64,000 nt of DNA, taken from NCBI GenBank assembly GCA_004835665.1, contig RBKR01000020.1, positions 434,001-498,000 on the forward strand, in the 5' to 3' direction. Of the stretch, positions 35,801 through 46,718 are shown piece after piece. Both the position numbers and the translations under genes were made by a program. The notes below the pieces were generated by a model. It did not search any database and was not told where the DNA came from. It saw only the letters and a program-made list of their open reading frames with translations. The stretch comes from Phoma sp. XZ068. Lineage: Eukaryota > Ascomycota > Dothideomycetes > Pleosporales > Didymellaceae. The first letter of the stretch is position 1. The number at the start of each line of letters is the position of its first letter.

Positions 35801-35828
35801 CCTGCAGCTCGGGGTGTGTGTCCGCCAT
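29894..35828 (-). CDS. CPS1: CPS1/DIP2-like protein with DMAP1-binding and two AMP-binding domains
   Basis: Four exons (35828-35746, 35633-33087, 33039-31613, 31563-29894) with introns of 112, 47 and 49 bp keep frame throughout and encode 1908 aa. The N-terminus has a DMAP1-binding-type segment split by intron 1; splicing restores GDITQKGYEKRR, a signature of DIP2 proteins. Then follow a Ser/Gln/Pro-rich linker, an adenylate-forming domain (about 270-860; KFDNIGAVLRHRGRTQP, EFSRAPTGDLRGVVLSH, FLRTGLLG) and a second (about 1035-1640; LVWTYWTPDQRR, YVRTGDLGFL). A Gln-rich disordered tail closes the protein. In Cochliobolus heterostrophus the CPS1 gene is described as a general virulence factor; animal DIP2 proteins affect fatty-acid and lipid metabolism. 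Substrate is unknown. It is divergent from the thioesterase gene. Confidence 0.92.
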
Positions 35829-36468
35829 GGTGCGCTCTCCAAAATCGGGGAGCAATGATCAAGTGGTGGCGGCTCGCGGCATGTCAATCCAAATCGCGGG
35901 CCTCTCGGGCAGCCGTGGCAGACCTCCGGCGAGCACTGCGCGTGAAGAGCGGCCTCAGTCGACCACAGGGCGGGCGTGTTGCGAATATCGAAATAATGCT
36001 CAACCGCACAATGGCAGGCAATTCAGGAACACATCTACCGGCGAACCAAGGAGCACCATGGACGTCATTGTCAGCGCTTAACACGCCCAACGCTAGTCAG
36101 CCTTGCCTGCCGAATCACGTTGCAGCAGTCCTCTTGGGCAGGTCGGCCGTGCTGTGCTCCAACGCACGCCTGCCATGAAGGACATTTGTACACAGGGGCG
36201 ACTAAACATTGTCTCCCACGCTGCGATTTGCTGGTGATCAAGACATGCTTCGCCTTTCGCAATCCCACATGCTCTTTGCGCTGCCGACCTGGCTACGGAA
36301 ACATGTCCGTGCCGGTGAAGCTATCTATGCCTCGGCTCGAGGATAATCATAGACAGCCCCGTGTTAACGTTTCGACCTGCCATTGCACATGCATACAATC
36401 TGTTCTCCTTTTCAATAACTGCCCTCCATCACTTCGTCTTCCTTCTCACACCCACACACCTCGCGATC
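35829..36468. promoter_or_regulatory. Shared promoter region of the CPS1-like (-) and thioesterase (+) genes
   Basis: These 640 bases separate the two divergent ATG codons. The last about 70 bases before 36469 are CT-rich (CTTCGTCTTCCTTCTCACACCC), as often seen next to fungal transcription starts. I see no separate gene. Confidence 0.5.
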
Positions 36469-37642
36469 ATGGGGACCCTCATTCGCCCACCGCCGCTGAA
36501 CGAGAACCAGTCTCACATTGAGAATGTCCTCGAGCTGACCGAGCTGACCGACATCGACCCGGACCTGTTCACCAACACCCGGCCTATGTGGCATCCGCCT
36601 GGTGCCAGAGGCATATTTGGCGGTGCCGCTATTGCTCAAACGCTCAGTGCAGCCCAGAAGACGGTCCCGCCAGACTTCACCGTGCACTCGATGCACTGCT
36701 ACTTTGTCTTGGCTGGCAACGCTGAGATACCCATCATATACCATGTTGAGAGAGTACGCTCAGGAAAGTCGTTCGCGACAAGAACTGTGCAGGCGCGACA
36801 ACGAGGCAAGGTCATCTTCACAACGACGATGAGCTTCGTACGACAAAATAGCGGAGGAGAGAAGCTGGTTGAGCACACATACCCCATGCCAGACGTACCA
36901 GATCCCGAAGAGGGAATGGGCGACTTTGACACTCACGGCAACGACAAGGGCCCGTTCCAGAGCCAGCAACTGGAGATTCTGAATGGTAGCTACCACAGGA
37001 GCACTATGAGCAGGACGTCAGGCTAACATAAACCAGACAACTCTCCATTTCCTTACACCAAAAAGTGCAGGCAGTGGATGAAAGCGCGCGGCACCATATC
37101 CCCTGAAGGAGGTCATGAAGCTCACCTCTCTGCCATTGCGTACATGTCAGACAGTTACTTCATTGGCACTATCGCTCGCGTCCACAAACTATGGCGATAC
37201 TCTTCACACCGCAAGAGCAAATCCAAGTCCAGCATCGACGAGGATGTCCTCAAGAAGCTACTTGCTATGGATGATGCCGAATTGAAACGCCAGAAATATT
37301 TGGACGAGGCAGATATTCAGCGTATAAGGAGGGCGAGGAACGGGGAGAACATAAAGAAGGACAATACACCAGAGATCGGCATGATGGTCAGTCTCGACCA
37401 CACCATCTACTTCCACAACCCCCGAAACTTCAGGGCAGACGAGTGGATCTTGTCAGAGACGGAGACAACTTGGGCCGGTGACGGACGTGGCCTTGTCTTC
37501 CAGAGGATGTATACGCGCAATGGCACGCTCATCGCCAGCTGCGTACAAGAGGTTCGTGCAAGTAAACAATAGTATCAGCACCATAACTGACATGCTACAG
37601 GGACTGGTTCGATTGAAACAGGATAGCACACCCAAGCTTTAG
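36469..37642 (+). CDS. Acyl-CoA thioesterase II (ACOT8/TesB type), probably peroxisomal
   Basis: Three exons (36469-36985, 37037-37551, 37601-37642) with introns of 51 and 49 bp give 357 aa. The double hot-dog layout of TesB is clear. The first half contains ARGIFGGAAIAQTLSAAQKT, FTVHSMHCYFVLAG and VERVRSGKSFATRTVQARQ. The second contains LSAIAYMSDSYFIGT, MMVSLDHTIYFHNP, ADEWILSETET and GRGLVFQRMYTRNGTLIASCVQE, the conserved Asp-Ser/Thr-Gln region. The enzyme hydrolyses acyl-CoA to free acid and CoA. The last exon holds only 13 codons and ends in Pro-Lys-Leu, a weak type-1 peroxisomal signal. Without splicing intron 2 (donor GTTCGT), translation stops after VRASKQ and lacks the signal. Confidence 0.92.
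37552..37600 (+). promoter_or_regulatory. Candidate regulated intron controlling a peroxisomal signal
   Basis: This 49-bp intron has an unusual donor GTTCGT, a CTGAC branch site and a CTACAG acceptor. Splicing adds GLVRLKQDSTPKL; retention gives VRASKQ and a stop. It therefore decides whether the thioesterase carries its C-terminal targeting tripeptide. Regulation is inferred. Confidence 0.4.
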
Positions 37643-38157
37643 AATGGATGGATCTATATATATTTTCAGCACGTACCGGATCCTCTGCGATCTACTCTGG
37701 CTTTTTGCATGTACTATTAGCTTTGATACCACAATTGTTCATTCCCCTTTTAAAAGCTCAGACAGCGCTGCGAACATCGTGGCTCAGTGTCTCGAATCCG
37801 TGCAGGGGAGGGGTAGCCTTCCTCGTTCTCGGCCGCAGCAAGCGAACAGGGTCTGCGCTAGCGCGAGCTGCACCCCATGCTGGAACCAGCCGAGGACATC
37901 AGTCTCTCCCACCCGTTGCAACCGTCCACTGACTCAATGTGCGATTACACGAAATCTGTTAAACATTTGAGGACCATACACTAGTAATCACGACAATTTC
38001 CTTGAATACCTTGAATACGATCCCGGAGACCTGGGTACAAGTCCTCGACTTGTATAGCGCCACCACCGGCCAATTATCGAGTGCATAAAGCAAACGACGC
38101 TCACTACCCAAAACGTCGCATGCCAACCAGCTGGGTCAGTCGCGCTGGACTTGAGGT
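37643..38157. other. Intergenic, 0.5 kb
   Basis: I see no gene or RNA feature. It holds the 3' flank of the thioesterase and the promoter of the regulator gene. Confidence 0.45.
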
Positions 38158-40494
38158 ATGAACAGCAAGCAGGCAGGTAAGTTCACGTGTGCCTTCCTAG
38201 CTTCTGAGGACCGCAATCTGACTGCCTGCGAAGCATGTTTGAGCTGTCGCAAGTCCAAAATCAAATGCCGGCGCGATGAGGGGGCGCCAAACTGCGAAAG
38301 ATGCACACATCTCGGGACTGAGTGCGTGATACCTGAATTTCACATTGGCAGGCAGAAAGGCGTGAAAAAGTAAGTAATATAGCACAGACTCAACCATGGC
38401 GTTCACAATTTCCTAGCAAACGTTCCGGCCTCGAAAAGGCCATATTTCAGGTTGAAGAAGCAATCAAGAAGCGAAAGTCTGATGTTCCGGCCCACCGGCA
38501 TACCCTAGAGCAGCTACAGAAGCTGCTTAATGAGGCGCAAAACGAGGATGGCACATCTTCTGCTCAACCGTCCGTAATGAACAGTATGAATGACCCATTC
38601 GCGTCCGACTCGGGAGACATGAAGCCACCCGCATCGCTTCAGCATTCCGAAAGAGATCAAGCCGGGGGTTCCAGTGATGATCAGCTTGCAGTTGAAGATG
38701 TCGAGAACCCCCTCCAACTTCTTGCTCGCGCCTCAGATCTTCGTATTACATCGCCACAAATCCTCGAGACGAGCGTATCGACACCAGGAAGTAAAATCAA
38801 CGGTAGTGAGCAAAGTGCGTTCCTGGACGTGCACCAATTCTTCCTACCAATGAAAGCCAATATCGACCATGGACCAGGTTACGATCCTATTGAGATCGGA
38901 CTAGTAACCGAAGAGGAAGCAAAGACACTTCTCGCATAGTAAGCTGCTCGTTGTATCGCATTAAAATCATGCTGATAAGAGTAGTTTCCACCAGAAACTT
39001 GCACATACTCGCTGGGGCCTTGATCCCATGGTGCACACTATGGAATTCGTTCGGAACCGCTCGAAATTTTTGTTTACTACTCTTCTAGCGTTCACTGCCG
39101 TATTCCTACCTGAAACTGCCGCTCTGGCAAGGCGTTTACTAATCCATCGACGATACCTTGCGGAGCAGGTCATCGTCAAAAAGTTCAGATCTGTGGAGAT
39201 CGTTCTAGCCTTCCTGGTCAGCGTGCCTTGGATGCCACCAGGACAGCACGCTACTGACGACGACACGAGCATCTACCTTGCCACAGCTCTTTCGATCGCT
39301 CTGGATCTGTCTTTGGACAAGGTGATCACACCCTCCTCGACATTCAACGCAGAGCTCGTCAGACAGATTCCAAGAGGTGACTGTCTTGACGCCCGTAAGG
39401 CATTGGCCATGGATGGCCTCGAAGATGTCGATGCAGATTCGGCATGGGGAAAGAGATTGTTGCGCCGAAGAGAGAGGACCTGGATTGCCCTGTTCGTTTT
39501 AGAACGAGGTGTGTGTTTGGCGCGAGGCCGCAGCTACTGTGTTCCGAAGACACCGCTCATCCAGCACTGTGATTACTGGCCTTCCAGTATGGACTCAGAC
39601 CTGCAGGATGGCCCGATGGTGTCCATGGCAGCTCTACGCAGAGACCTCGACGGTTTGTTTGCCAACGTGAGAGCGAGATGTGACAGCTACCGCGTCATTG
39701 ACGTCGGTCTCAAGGTAGCACATGAGATCGAGAGGGCAATCGACGAGTTCTTCGACAAGTGGCTTCACACATGGACGTCAGTTATTGGCGATTTCGAGCA
39801 TAAGACACTGCCCCCTTATGTCGAGATTCTCGTTACTCATACCCGCCTTTCGACGTACAGTATGCTGCTGAACCACCCCAGCGCCCCGCCAGAAGTCAAA
39901 CGCTCATTCCGCGCATCCGCCGTATCCTCGGCCTTGAACGTTATGCGGGCTGCGATACAAGGCGAGTCTCGGCTCAAGTCAATGCCAAATAACACGGTCA
40001 CGATGATATGCTTTGCTGCAAGTATCGCTCTCGCTCTGAGTGCTCCAGCGTCTGGAAAGCGGGGCAACCAAAATCTTGCGCCCAGCGTTCGTAAGCTCAT
40101 ACAGGAGACTGCCACAGTTTTGGAGCGTATTGGAAGCACACCGAGCCACCGCAACGGTGCATCCGTTGTGTACGGTCGATTTCTACGCGTTCTAGTCAAA
40201 CAAGCACCAGGCTTGGAACGAGCACCAGGGATGGCTTCACAGCCCTTTGCCCCTCCACCACAGAATCTCGGTGTGACTCCACCAATGGCGGACGGTACCC
40301 AGCAATTCCCATCCCTAGAGTCCATCTCTGGCTTTAGTGACCCGCTGCCGTTCTCTGCTATGTCTTACAACGAAGTCAACGAGACTGTGATCAACCTCGA
40401 CTTCTTCGCAACACCACAGCTCGATATGTGGAACGAAGAAAGCTCGTACATGTGGAATGATATGATGAACCTGCCGGACTTCAACTTTCCCTGA
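38158..40494 (+). CDS. Zn2Cys6 fungal transcription factor
   Basis: Three exons (38158-38369, 38417-38938, 38985-40494) with introns of 47 and 46 bp give 747 aa. The zinc cluster uses Cys 27, 30, 37, 46, 49 and 56 in the spacing C-x2-C-x6-C-x8-C-x2-C-x6-C (CLSCRKSKIKC, CERC). A coiled-coil-like helix follows (EKAIFQVEEAIKKRK, LEQLQKLLNEAQ), as usual for dimerising members. The large C-terminal region contains the helical fungal-specific regulatory domain (YLATALSIALDLSLD, RRERTWIALFVLERG). The acidic, aromatic C-terminus (MWNDMMNLPDFNFP) looks like an activation region. Target genes are unknown. It lies between the thioesterase and the CoA-transferase on the same strand, so these are the first candidates. 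Confidence 0.92.
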
Positions 40495-41034
40495 TTACCT
40501 AGGGAGTCGAAAAACCCATGCGGAACCCAAGAAATGCTGCATTGGCTCCTAGAGGATCACATGGGCAGCATTCCACCTTTTGGCGTCCAAGCAGGACATC
40601 GAGTTCCTTGTGCGTACACCTTGGGCTCCAGATTTAAAATGCCGAGCAACCCACCCACTCAACATCGGACGTTCTTCTTCTCAACTTCCGAGGCCTAGCC
40701 CTGGGCGAGGGCGATGTACGGCCTTGGCGTTCTACTCGGAAGAGCTTTGCCGATGAACGCCTGACTGAACACGTGACTGCCCCTCACACCTGCGGCTCAG
40801 GATGGGGCTGTTTGTGCTTCGGGCGTTCATTTGACACCGAAGCTCCTGAAAGCTCCTAACTGGCATCGCGTCATCCTGTCGCCGACCGAGCTCCCTGCGC
40901 GCTCTACGGCTCTTGTTCTAGAGTGGGACCTTGACATCAATGATTCTTTTCGCGCTCGACCGAGGTCGCGAAACTTGTAAATAGTACCGTTGTCTGACTT
41001 CTCGCGCAACAATACACATCTTCTACACCTCACA
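40495..41034. other. Intergenic, 0.54 kb
   Basis: I see no gene. It presumably carries the CoA-transferase promoter; the last 40 bases before the ATG are rich in C, A and T. Confidence 0.45.
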
Positions 41035-42728
41035 ATGGACGCACTACCCTCGTCATACCGGCTGATTGCCGCTCTTCCCGCACGATTGAGCACGCGCCGC
41101 CCACTTCCTTCACAGTTGCGCGCTGCGCGCGTGGCACCTCCACATTGGCGATTCACAAAGCAAATACGTAGCATCAGTGCCGTAGCAGACAAAGCGCCAA
41201 CCATTGACCGATCCAAGTCGAAGCTATTTGAGAACGCTGATGCAGCTGTCGCAGACGTGCAATCAGGTTCCACAATTCTCAGCGCTGGCTTTGGACTTTG
41301 TGGTATCGCAGAAACACTTATTCAAGCTCTGCAAAGGCGCGGCAAAGAGTCGCTGCACTCACTGACTGCCGTATCCAACAATGCTGGCATCGAGGATGTC
41401 GGTGGACTTGCGCATCTTACAAAGAACGGACAGGTCAACAAGCTGATCATCAGCTTCTTGGGCAACAACAAAGCTCTTGAGAAGCAGTACCTGAGTGGTG
41501 GCATTGAAATTGAGCTGTGCCCACAGGGTACACTGGCGGAGCGTATCAGGTCAGCCGGTGCTGGAATTCCGGCTTTCTACACGCCTACTGCTGTAAACAC
41601 CCTGTTACAAGATGGCAAAATCCCCGCGAAGTTCGACAATGCAGGCAAAGCAATTGGATTTGGCACAAAGAGAGAAGTGAGGGAGTTTAACGGCAAGAAA
41701 TTCCTGATGGAGACTGCTCTGCCTGGCGACGTAGCCATCATCAGGGCACACAAAGTTGACGAGGCTGGCAATTGTGTCTTCCGGTAAGTCACATGAATCA
41801 TCATACACTTTTGCGTCTACTAACATTGTCTAGATACACCACAAAAGCCTTTGGTCCCATCATGGCCAAGGCCGCACGCCTCACCATCGTCGAGGCTGAA
41901 CACATCGTACCAATTGGTACCTTCGATGCCGGCGAGATCGATCTTCCCGGTATTTTCGTCGACCGCATTGTCCCTGCGACAATTCCCAACAGCATCGAGA
42001 TCAAGAAGCTGCGCGACCCCTCATCCTCTGGTAAACCCGCGGGTGGACATCGCGCGCGCATCGCAAGGCGTGCAGCAAAGGAGCTCAAGCAGGGCTACTA
42101 CGTCAACCTGGGCGTCGGCATTCCAACAGACGCCGCAACATATGTTCCCGAGGGTGTCAAGGTCTGGCTACAGAGCGAGAACGGCATTCTTGGCATGGGT
42201 CCTCACCCCATAGAGGAAGAAGTCGATGCCGACATCGTCAACGCAGGGAAACAGACCGTCACCCTGCTCCCCGGCGCCTCTACCTTTGACAGCGCCGAGT
42301 CCTTTGGCATGATCCGCGGCGGCCACGTCGACGTTTCGATTCTCGGCGCGCTGCAGGTCAGCGCCTCAGGCGATCTGGCAAACTACATGGTACCCGGCAA
42401 GGTATTCAAGGGTATGGGCGGCGCCATGGACCTCGTCAGCAACCCCGAGGCCACCAAGGTCGTTGTCGCAACCGAACATGTTGCCAAGGACGGAAGCAGC
42501 AAGATCGTCCAGGAGTGCAAGCTCCCACTCACAGGCGCAAAGTGCGTCAGCACCATCATCACAGACCTGTGTGTATTCGAGGTTGACAGGATAAATGGCG
42601 GCTTGACCCTGACTGAGCTCGCGCCCGGTGTTACCGTGGAGGAAGTCAAGTCGAAGACCGATGCTGAGTTCAAGGTTGCGAATGAGCTTAAGAGCATGGA
42701 GGGTGACGCTCAGGTGGAGGGTGCGTAA
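41035..42728 (+). CDS. Succinyl-CoA:3-ketoacid CoA-transferase, mitochondrial
   Basis: Exons 41035-41783 and 41834-42728 flank a 50-bp intron (GTAAGT...GTCTAG) and give 547 aa. The N-terminus is Arg-rich and lacks acids up to residue about 50, fitting a mitochondrial presequence. The A-subunit half contains GSTILSAGFGLCGIAETLI, NNAGIEDVGG and GFGTKREVREFNGKKFLMETAL. The B-subunit half contains KQGYYVNLGVGIPTDAA and the active-site motif SENGILGMGPHP, whose Glu (about residue 364) forms the CoA thioester. Like animal OXCT1, it fuses both bacterial subunits in one chain. The reaction moves CoA between succinyl-CoA and acetoacetate or related acids. Its role in fungal metabolism, such as ketoacid or short-chain acid use, is inferred. 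Confidence 0.95.
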
Positions 42729-43898
42729 TAGAGTGCATTGGAATTGTTTGTAGCATACCATAGATCGCAAATACCTTGAACAAAGCGACAATGTAGCAAT
42801 GAAACTTCATGTGTATACTTCTGGTCGCCTAGCTGAGCCTGCGCCTGCGCCGAGTACGTTTCTCTCCTCATTCCTCGCTACGCAAGGCGAGGTGACATTG
42901 GCTTCTCAATTTCATTATCACAATATTGACTGCGATAACATTGATGTTGCATTAATGTATCGATTCGTCGATTCGCTAGTGCACACTCACTCGTTTCATA
43001 AAGATCTACCCCAGGGAGGAAATTGGTATCGTCAACTGGCAGGTGACACAGCTCGGTGTACGCAGCGTTCAGCATTAATGGGTTATGTCTCATATGTCGG
43101 TACAGATTGTCGGGTTTATGTCTATCAGCGAGTCAAGTCTATGCAATAAGAGCATCTCGGAGCAATGTGACTGCTCAACCGTGTGGTGTCCATGTATCCG
43201 GCGATGCGATGAACAGAGGTCAGAATCCAAACATTTTTGTTCATATTTTGACACAATCGCAACGGTCAACATTCCAGCTGATCGTTCGCAAACATTTGTT
43301 TCTCAGTTCGTCGATCACTGCCTCCCACAGAGTTTGGAGACGAGATTGTCTTGCAGCACTGCCCACATCGGCGGGTCGAGCGCCCAGCTTGTCAGGTGGG
43401 GGTGCCCAGAATCTTCGCATGCTTGACCTGCCAACCAAAAGCTTGTGCAATGGTTTCATCATCGTCACGCCTCGTCGCGATATCAACACGAAGGCTCACC
43501 TTCCATGTCTGCATAGTCGTTCACATTGGTATCAATAACAATTAGGCCTCTCGGACTCAAATCAATCGCCTGTCCCCACTGACGCCGTGAGAGATCTACG
43601 CGACACCTGCTTCTTTCATCGTAGTACAGAGGCGAAACAGCCGAGCCGATGCGTGATGCTTACCACATGTTGGCTAGCGAGGTGATAGCGTTGCTGTGAG
43701 AGGCCTAGCCTGCTGTGCACCCCATGGGGTTCCCTCTGACGCACGCACTCTCGGCGCGGAGGTTCTATCGGACAGGCCGGGTCGAATTGCAATAAAGCAA
43801 GCCATCTGTCCCGTGGTATTGGAACCAGGCGCTCGTTGACTATCACTTGTACCAATCTTCCTCGACAACAAACCATCAGAGCTAGGGAGAAATAGGAC
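42729..43898. other. Intergenic, 1.2 kb
   Basis: Short overlapping frames without recognisable products. No RNA gene or repeat is seen. Confidence 0.4.
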
Positions 43899-45537
43899 AT
43901 GGAAGCAGAAAAGATGACAGATGAAAAGTTTGAGCACCGAAAGGGAAGCCATGTCGAAGAGGGCTTTGGAGATGTCGATGAGTCGGTGGCTAAGAAGGTG
44001 CTGTGGAAGATGGACATCCGGTATGATATTTCACCACCACGAAAATGACACTGTTGCTAATGCACGCAGGATATTGCCCGTCCTCGCTCTTCTGTTCCTG
44101 TGCTCTTTCATCGACCGCACGAATGTCGGCAACGCAAAAATCCTTGGTCTTGAGGCCGACCTGCATATGACCGATCATCAGTATGCTATTGGACTGTGTG
44201 TCTTCTATGCCACATACATTGCAAGGTCCGACAGAATCGTATCCTAAAGGCAACGAGCATATCTGACAAGAATACAGTGAGCTACCAAGTAACCTCGTGT
44301 TGAAGAAGGTGTCCCCAAAGATCTGGCTGCCAACCCTGACGGCTGTATGGGGCATCTTGACAATGTGTTTGGGTTTCGTAACTGGTTTCCCCACCTTCGT
44401 AGCAGTACGCGCTCTTCTCGGTGTCGCAGAGGGTGGCCTTTTGCCCGGCATGGTAAGTTTCACATTGTCGAGATACAATTGCCATCACCATACTGATATG
44501 TTCTTAGGTTCTCTACCTCTCACACTTTTACAAGCGAAATGAGCTTGCCTTGAGAATTGGTATCTTCTATACTGCCGCATCTCTTTCTGGTGCATTCGGT
44601 GGCCTTCTCGCACGCGGCCTCAACGCTATCGGCCCCGCTGGTGGTCTTGAGGGTTGGAGAGTACGTATTCAACAGTACTGTCTGTCCCTGCACTTTTTAA
44701 CATCCGCCACAGTGGATCTTCATTATCGAAGGTATCATCACGTTCGCCGTCGGCGTCTGTGCTGCTTTCTGCCTCCCCAACTCCATTGAAACTGCCCGCT
44801 TCCTCTCTATTCCCGAGAAGCAATGCGCCCGCATCCGCCTCAACACCTCCGCTGAGCACGAGCCCTTCTCATGGGCTGAAGTCCGCCGTGGCGTCTTCAA
44901 CCTCCAAGTCTGGCTCAGCGCAACAGCATACTTCTGCATCCTTAGCGCACTCTACTCCTTCGGCCTTTTCCTCCCGACAATCGTGAGAGCCGGCTTCTCA
45001 ACCGACCCCAATGAAGCCCAGCTTTGGACTGTCATCCCTTATGCCGTCGCAGCCCTCTTCACCGTTGTCGCGGCCTTCCTGTCTGATCATCTCTCGCTTC
45101 GTGGACCGGTCATGCTCGTCACGCTACCCATCGCCATCATCGGATACGCCGTCATCAGCGTGACCACCAACCCCAAGGTCCAATACGGCATGACCTTCCT
45201 GATGGCTACAGGCATGTACGCTTCCGTACCCTGCATTCTCTCGTGGAACTCGAACAACTCTGCGGGTCACTACAAGAGAGCTACCACCACTGCTCTGCAG
45301 CTCGCCATCGCCAACTCCGGTGGATTCGTTGCTAGTTTCATTTACCCGAAGAAGCAAGGGCCGAACTTCCACAAGAGCCACACTCTGATCTTGGGGCTGT
45401 TGTGTGCAGCATGGGTTTTGATCGCGGCGAATGTTGCATGGGTCGCAAAGCTTAACCGCGACAAGGCGAACGGAAAGAATGCGCAGTTCGAGGGATGCGG
45501 AGATGACAGAGATCCGCAGTTCAAAATGGTGTTGTAG
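43899..45537 (+). CDS. MFS transporter, allantoate permease (Dal5/Tna1-like) family
   Basis: Five exons (43899-44020, 44070-44225, 44278-44452, 44508-44660, 44713-45537) are joined by introns of 49, 52, 55 and 52 bp, all frame-consistent, giving 476 aa. The N-terminal tail is acidic. The first membrane segment carries the family motif LFLCSFIDRTNVGNAKILGLE, followed by YIASELPSNLVLKK, FVAVRALLGVAEGGLLPGM and SHFYKRNELALRIGIFYTAASLSGAFGG. Later segments include GLFLPTIVRAGFSTDPNEAQ and LSWNSNNSAGHYKRATTTALQ. Members import anionic small molecules such as allantoate, nicotinate, pantothenate or other carboxylates. The specific substrate cannot be read from sequence. Confidence 0.92.
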
Positions 45538-45975
45538 ATGCGCGGTTGCAGCAATTTTCGCCAATGCATATAATGAATTCATGAGTATCTACAAATTCGC
45601 CTATTTTCGTGACGATCTCTTTCGCAGTACAGAAGGTTTTTCCTGCAGGTCCGTCAAATCCGATGTTGTTTCTGGGCCACTGTGTGCGGACTCCGGTGAC
45701 GTTGGGGGCCAAATCAAACTTGACACACCACCACGCCCAGCAACGGTGTTCCTATCAGCGGACTTTATCTCATACAACCAAAGTCCTGATCTGTCGGACT
45801 TCCGCGATCTACACAGACAGGGAGAAAATGAAGACTATGTATTCAATATCGACAGGAACTTTCGCTCGAATAGCCTCCGTGCATCAAACGCAAGAACAGA
45901 CCTTCTCATTGCAACAAATATTTCACGCAATTATTCTTATTATCTCCCTCATCAGTAATCCATTTCTAAATACCA
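45538..45975. other. Intergenic, 0.44 kb
   Basis: I see no gene. Frames here are short and run into the next gene in other frames. Confidence 0.4.
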
Positions 45976-46494
45976 ATGATGCCTCGATTCAGCAGGCGCA
46001 TCAGTCGCTACTTCGCGCGCCGCTCGCGCTCCTCCACCACAGAGCCCAAAATCAGCAAATCCCACATCTCCAAACCCATCATCCGCGACGAAGACGACAC
46101 ACACCCGCTCACCGCATCTCCACGCACACCACCAAGCCCCAGCTCGTGTTACACCCAGGACTCGCCCAATCCTGCACTGCATGAGAACCGCAACTGGGAT
46201 GCGGACAGTCTGAGCCAGGACATCGATGAGATTCTGGCGCAGTATCAGTACAGGGGTACACGAGACGAGTATAATGTTGAGGTTGGGAAAGCGAGTCCGA
46301 GTTCGAGGGTTACGGTGCGGGCGAAGTTGCCGCAGCGGTTTGAGAATACGCCGCCGCCTGCGCCGTCGTGGGAGAAGGTTAGTTTTGGGCGGCAGACTAG
46401 GTTGTTTGGGCCTGATGGTGCTGGAGGTGGGCGGGGTGGCGATGGGAAAGACTGGAGGAGGGAGTTTGGGAGGAGGGGGTATGCGGTGTTGTAA
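45976..46494 (+). CDS. Small basic hypothetical protein
   Basis: A single exon encodes 172 aa; the start could also be the second Met. I do not recognise it. The N-terminus is strongly basic (PRFSRRISRYFARRSRSS), the middle is Ser/Thr/Pro-rich, and a compact stretch WDADSLSQDIDEILAQYQY could form a helix. The end (SWEKVSFGRQTRLFGPDG to RREFGRRGYAVL) is basic and aromatic. It tail-to-tail faces the SAC phosphatase 225 bases away. The coherent composition favours a real gene, but a longer frame overlaps it upstream in another phase. Confidence 0.55.
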   Translation: MMPRFSRRISRYFARRSRSSTTEPKISKSHISKPIIRDEDDTHPLTASPRTPPSPSSCYTQDSPNPALHENRNWDADSLSQDIDEILAQYQYRGTRDEYNVEVGKASPSSRVTVRAKLPQRFENTPPPAPSWEKVSFGRQTRLFGPDGAGGGRGGDGKDWRREFGRRGYAVL

Positions 46495-46718
46495 GGTGAA
46501 GAAGAGGGGCAAGGAGAAAGGGTTGGTTGGTTTATAATTCTGCGAGCACTTCATGTTTTTATGAGAAGATACCAGTGAGGAGACTTCACCCTACTTCAGT
46601 TTGCAAGGAGATGGACTTCGGAAGAATTTTTAGATTATGACTATTACGATGAAATAATATATATGCGCGGACCCCACGGTGTATTTCTATGTGGTATGGT
46701 GAAGTCCAAGACGGTTTT

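Noticed and set aside
38171..38210. Possible additional intron in the first exon of the Zn2Cys6 gene (GTAAGT...CTAG)
   Set aside because: It would be only 27 bases, too short for a fungal intron, and the frame is open without removing it.
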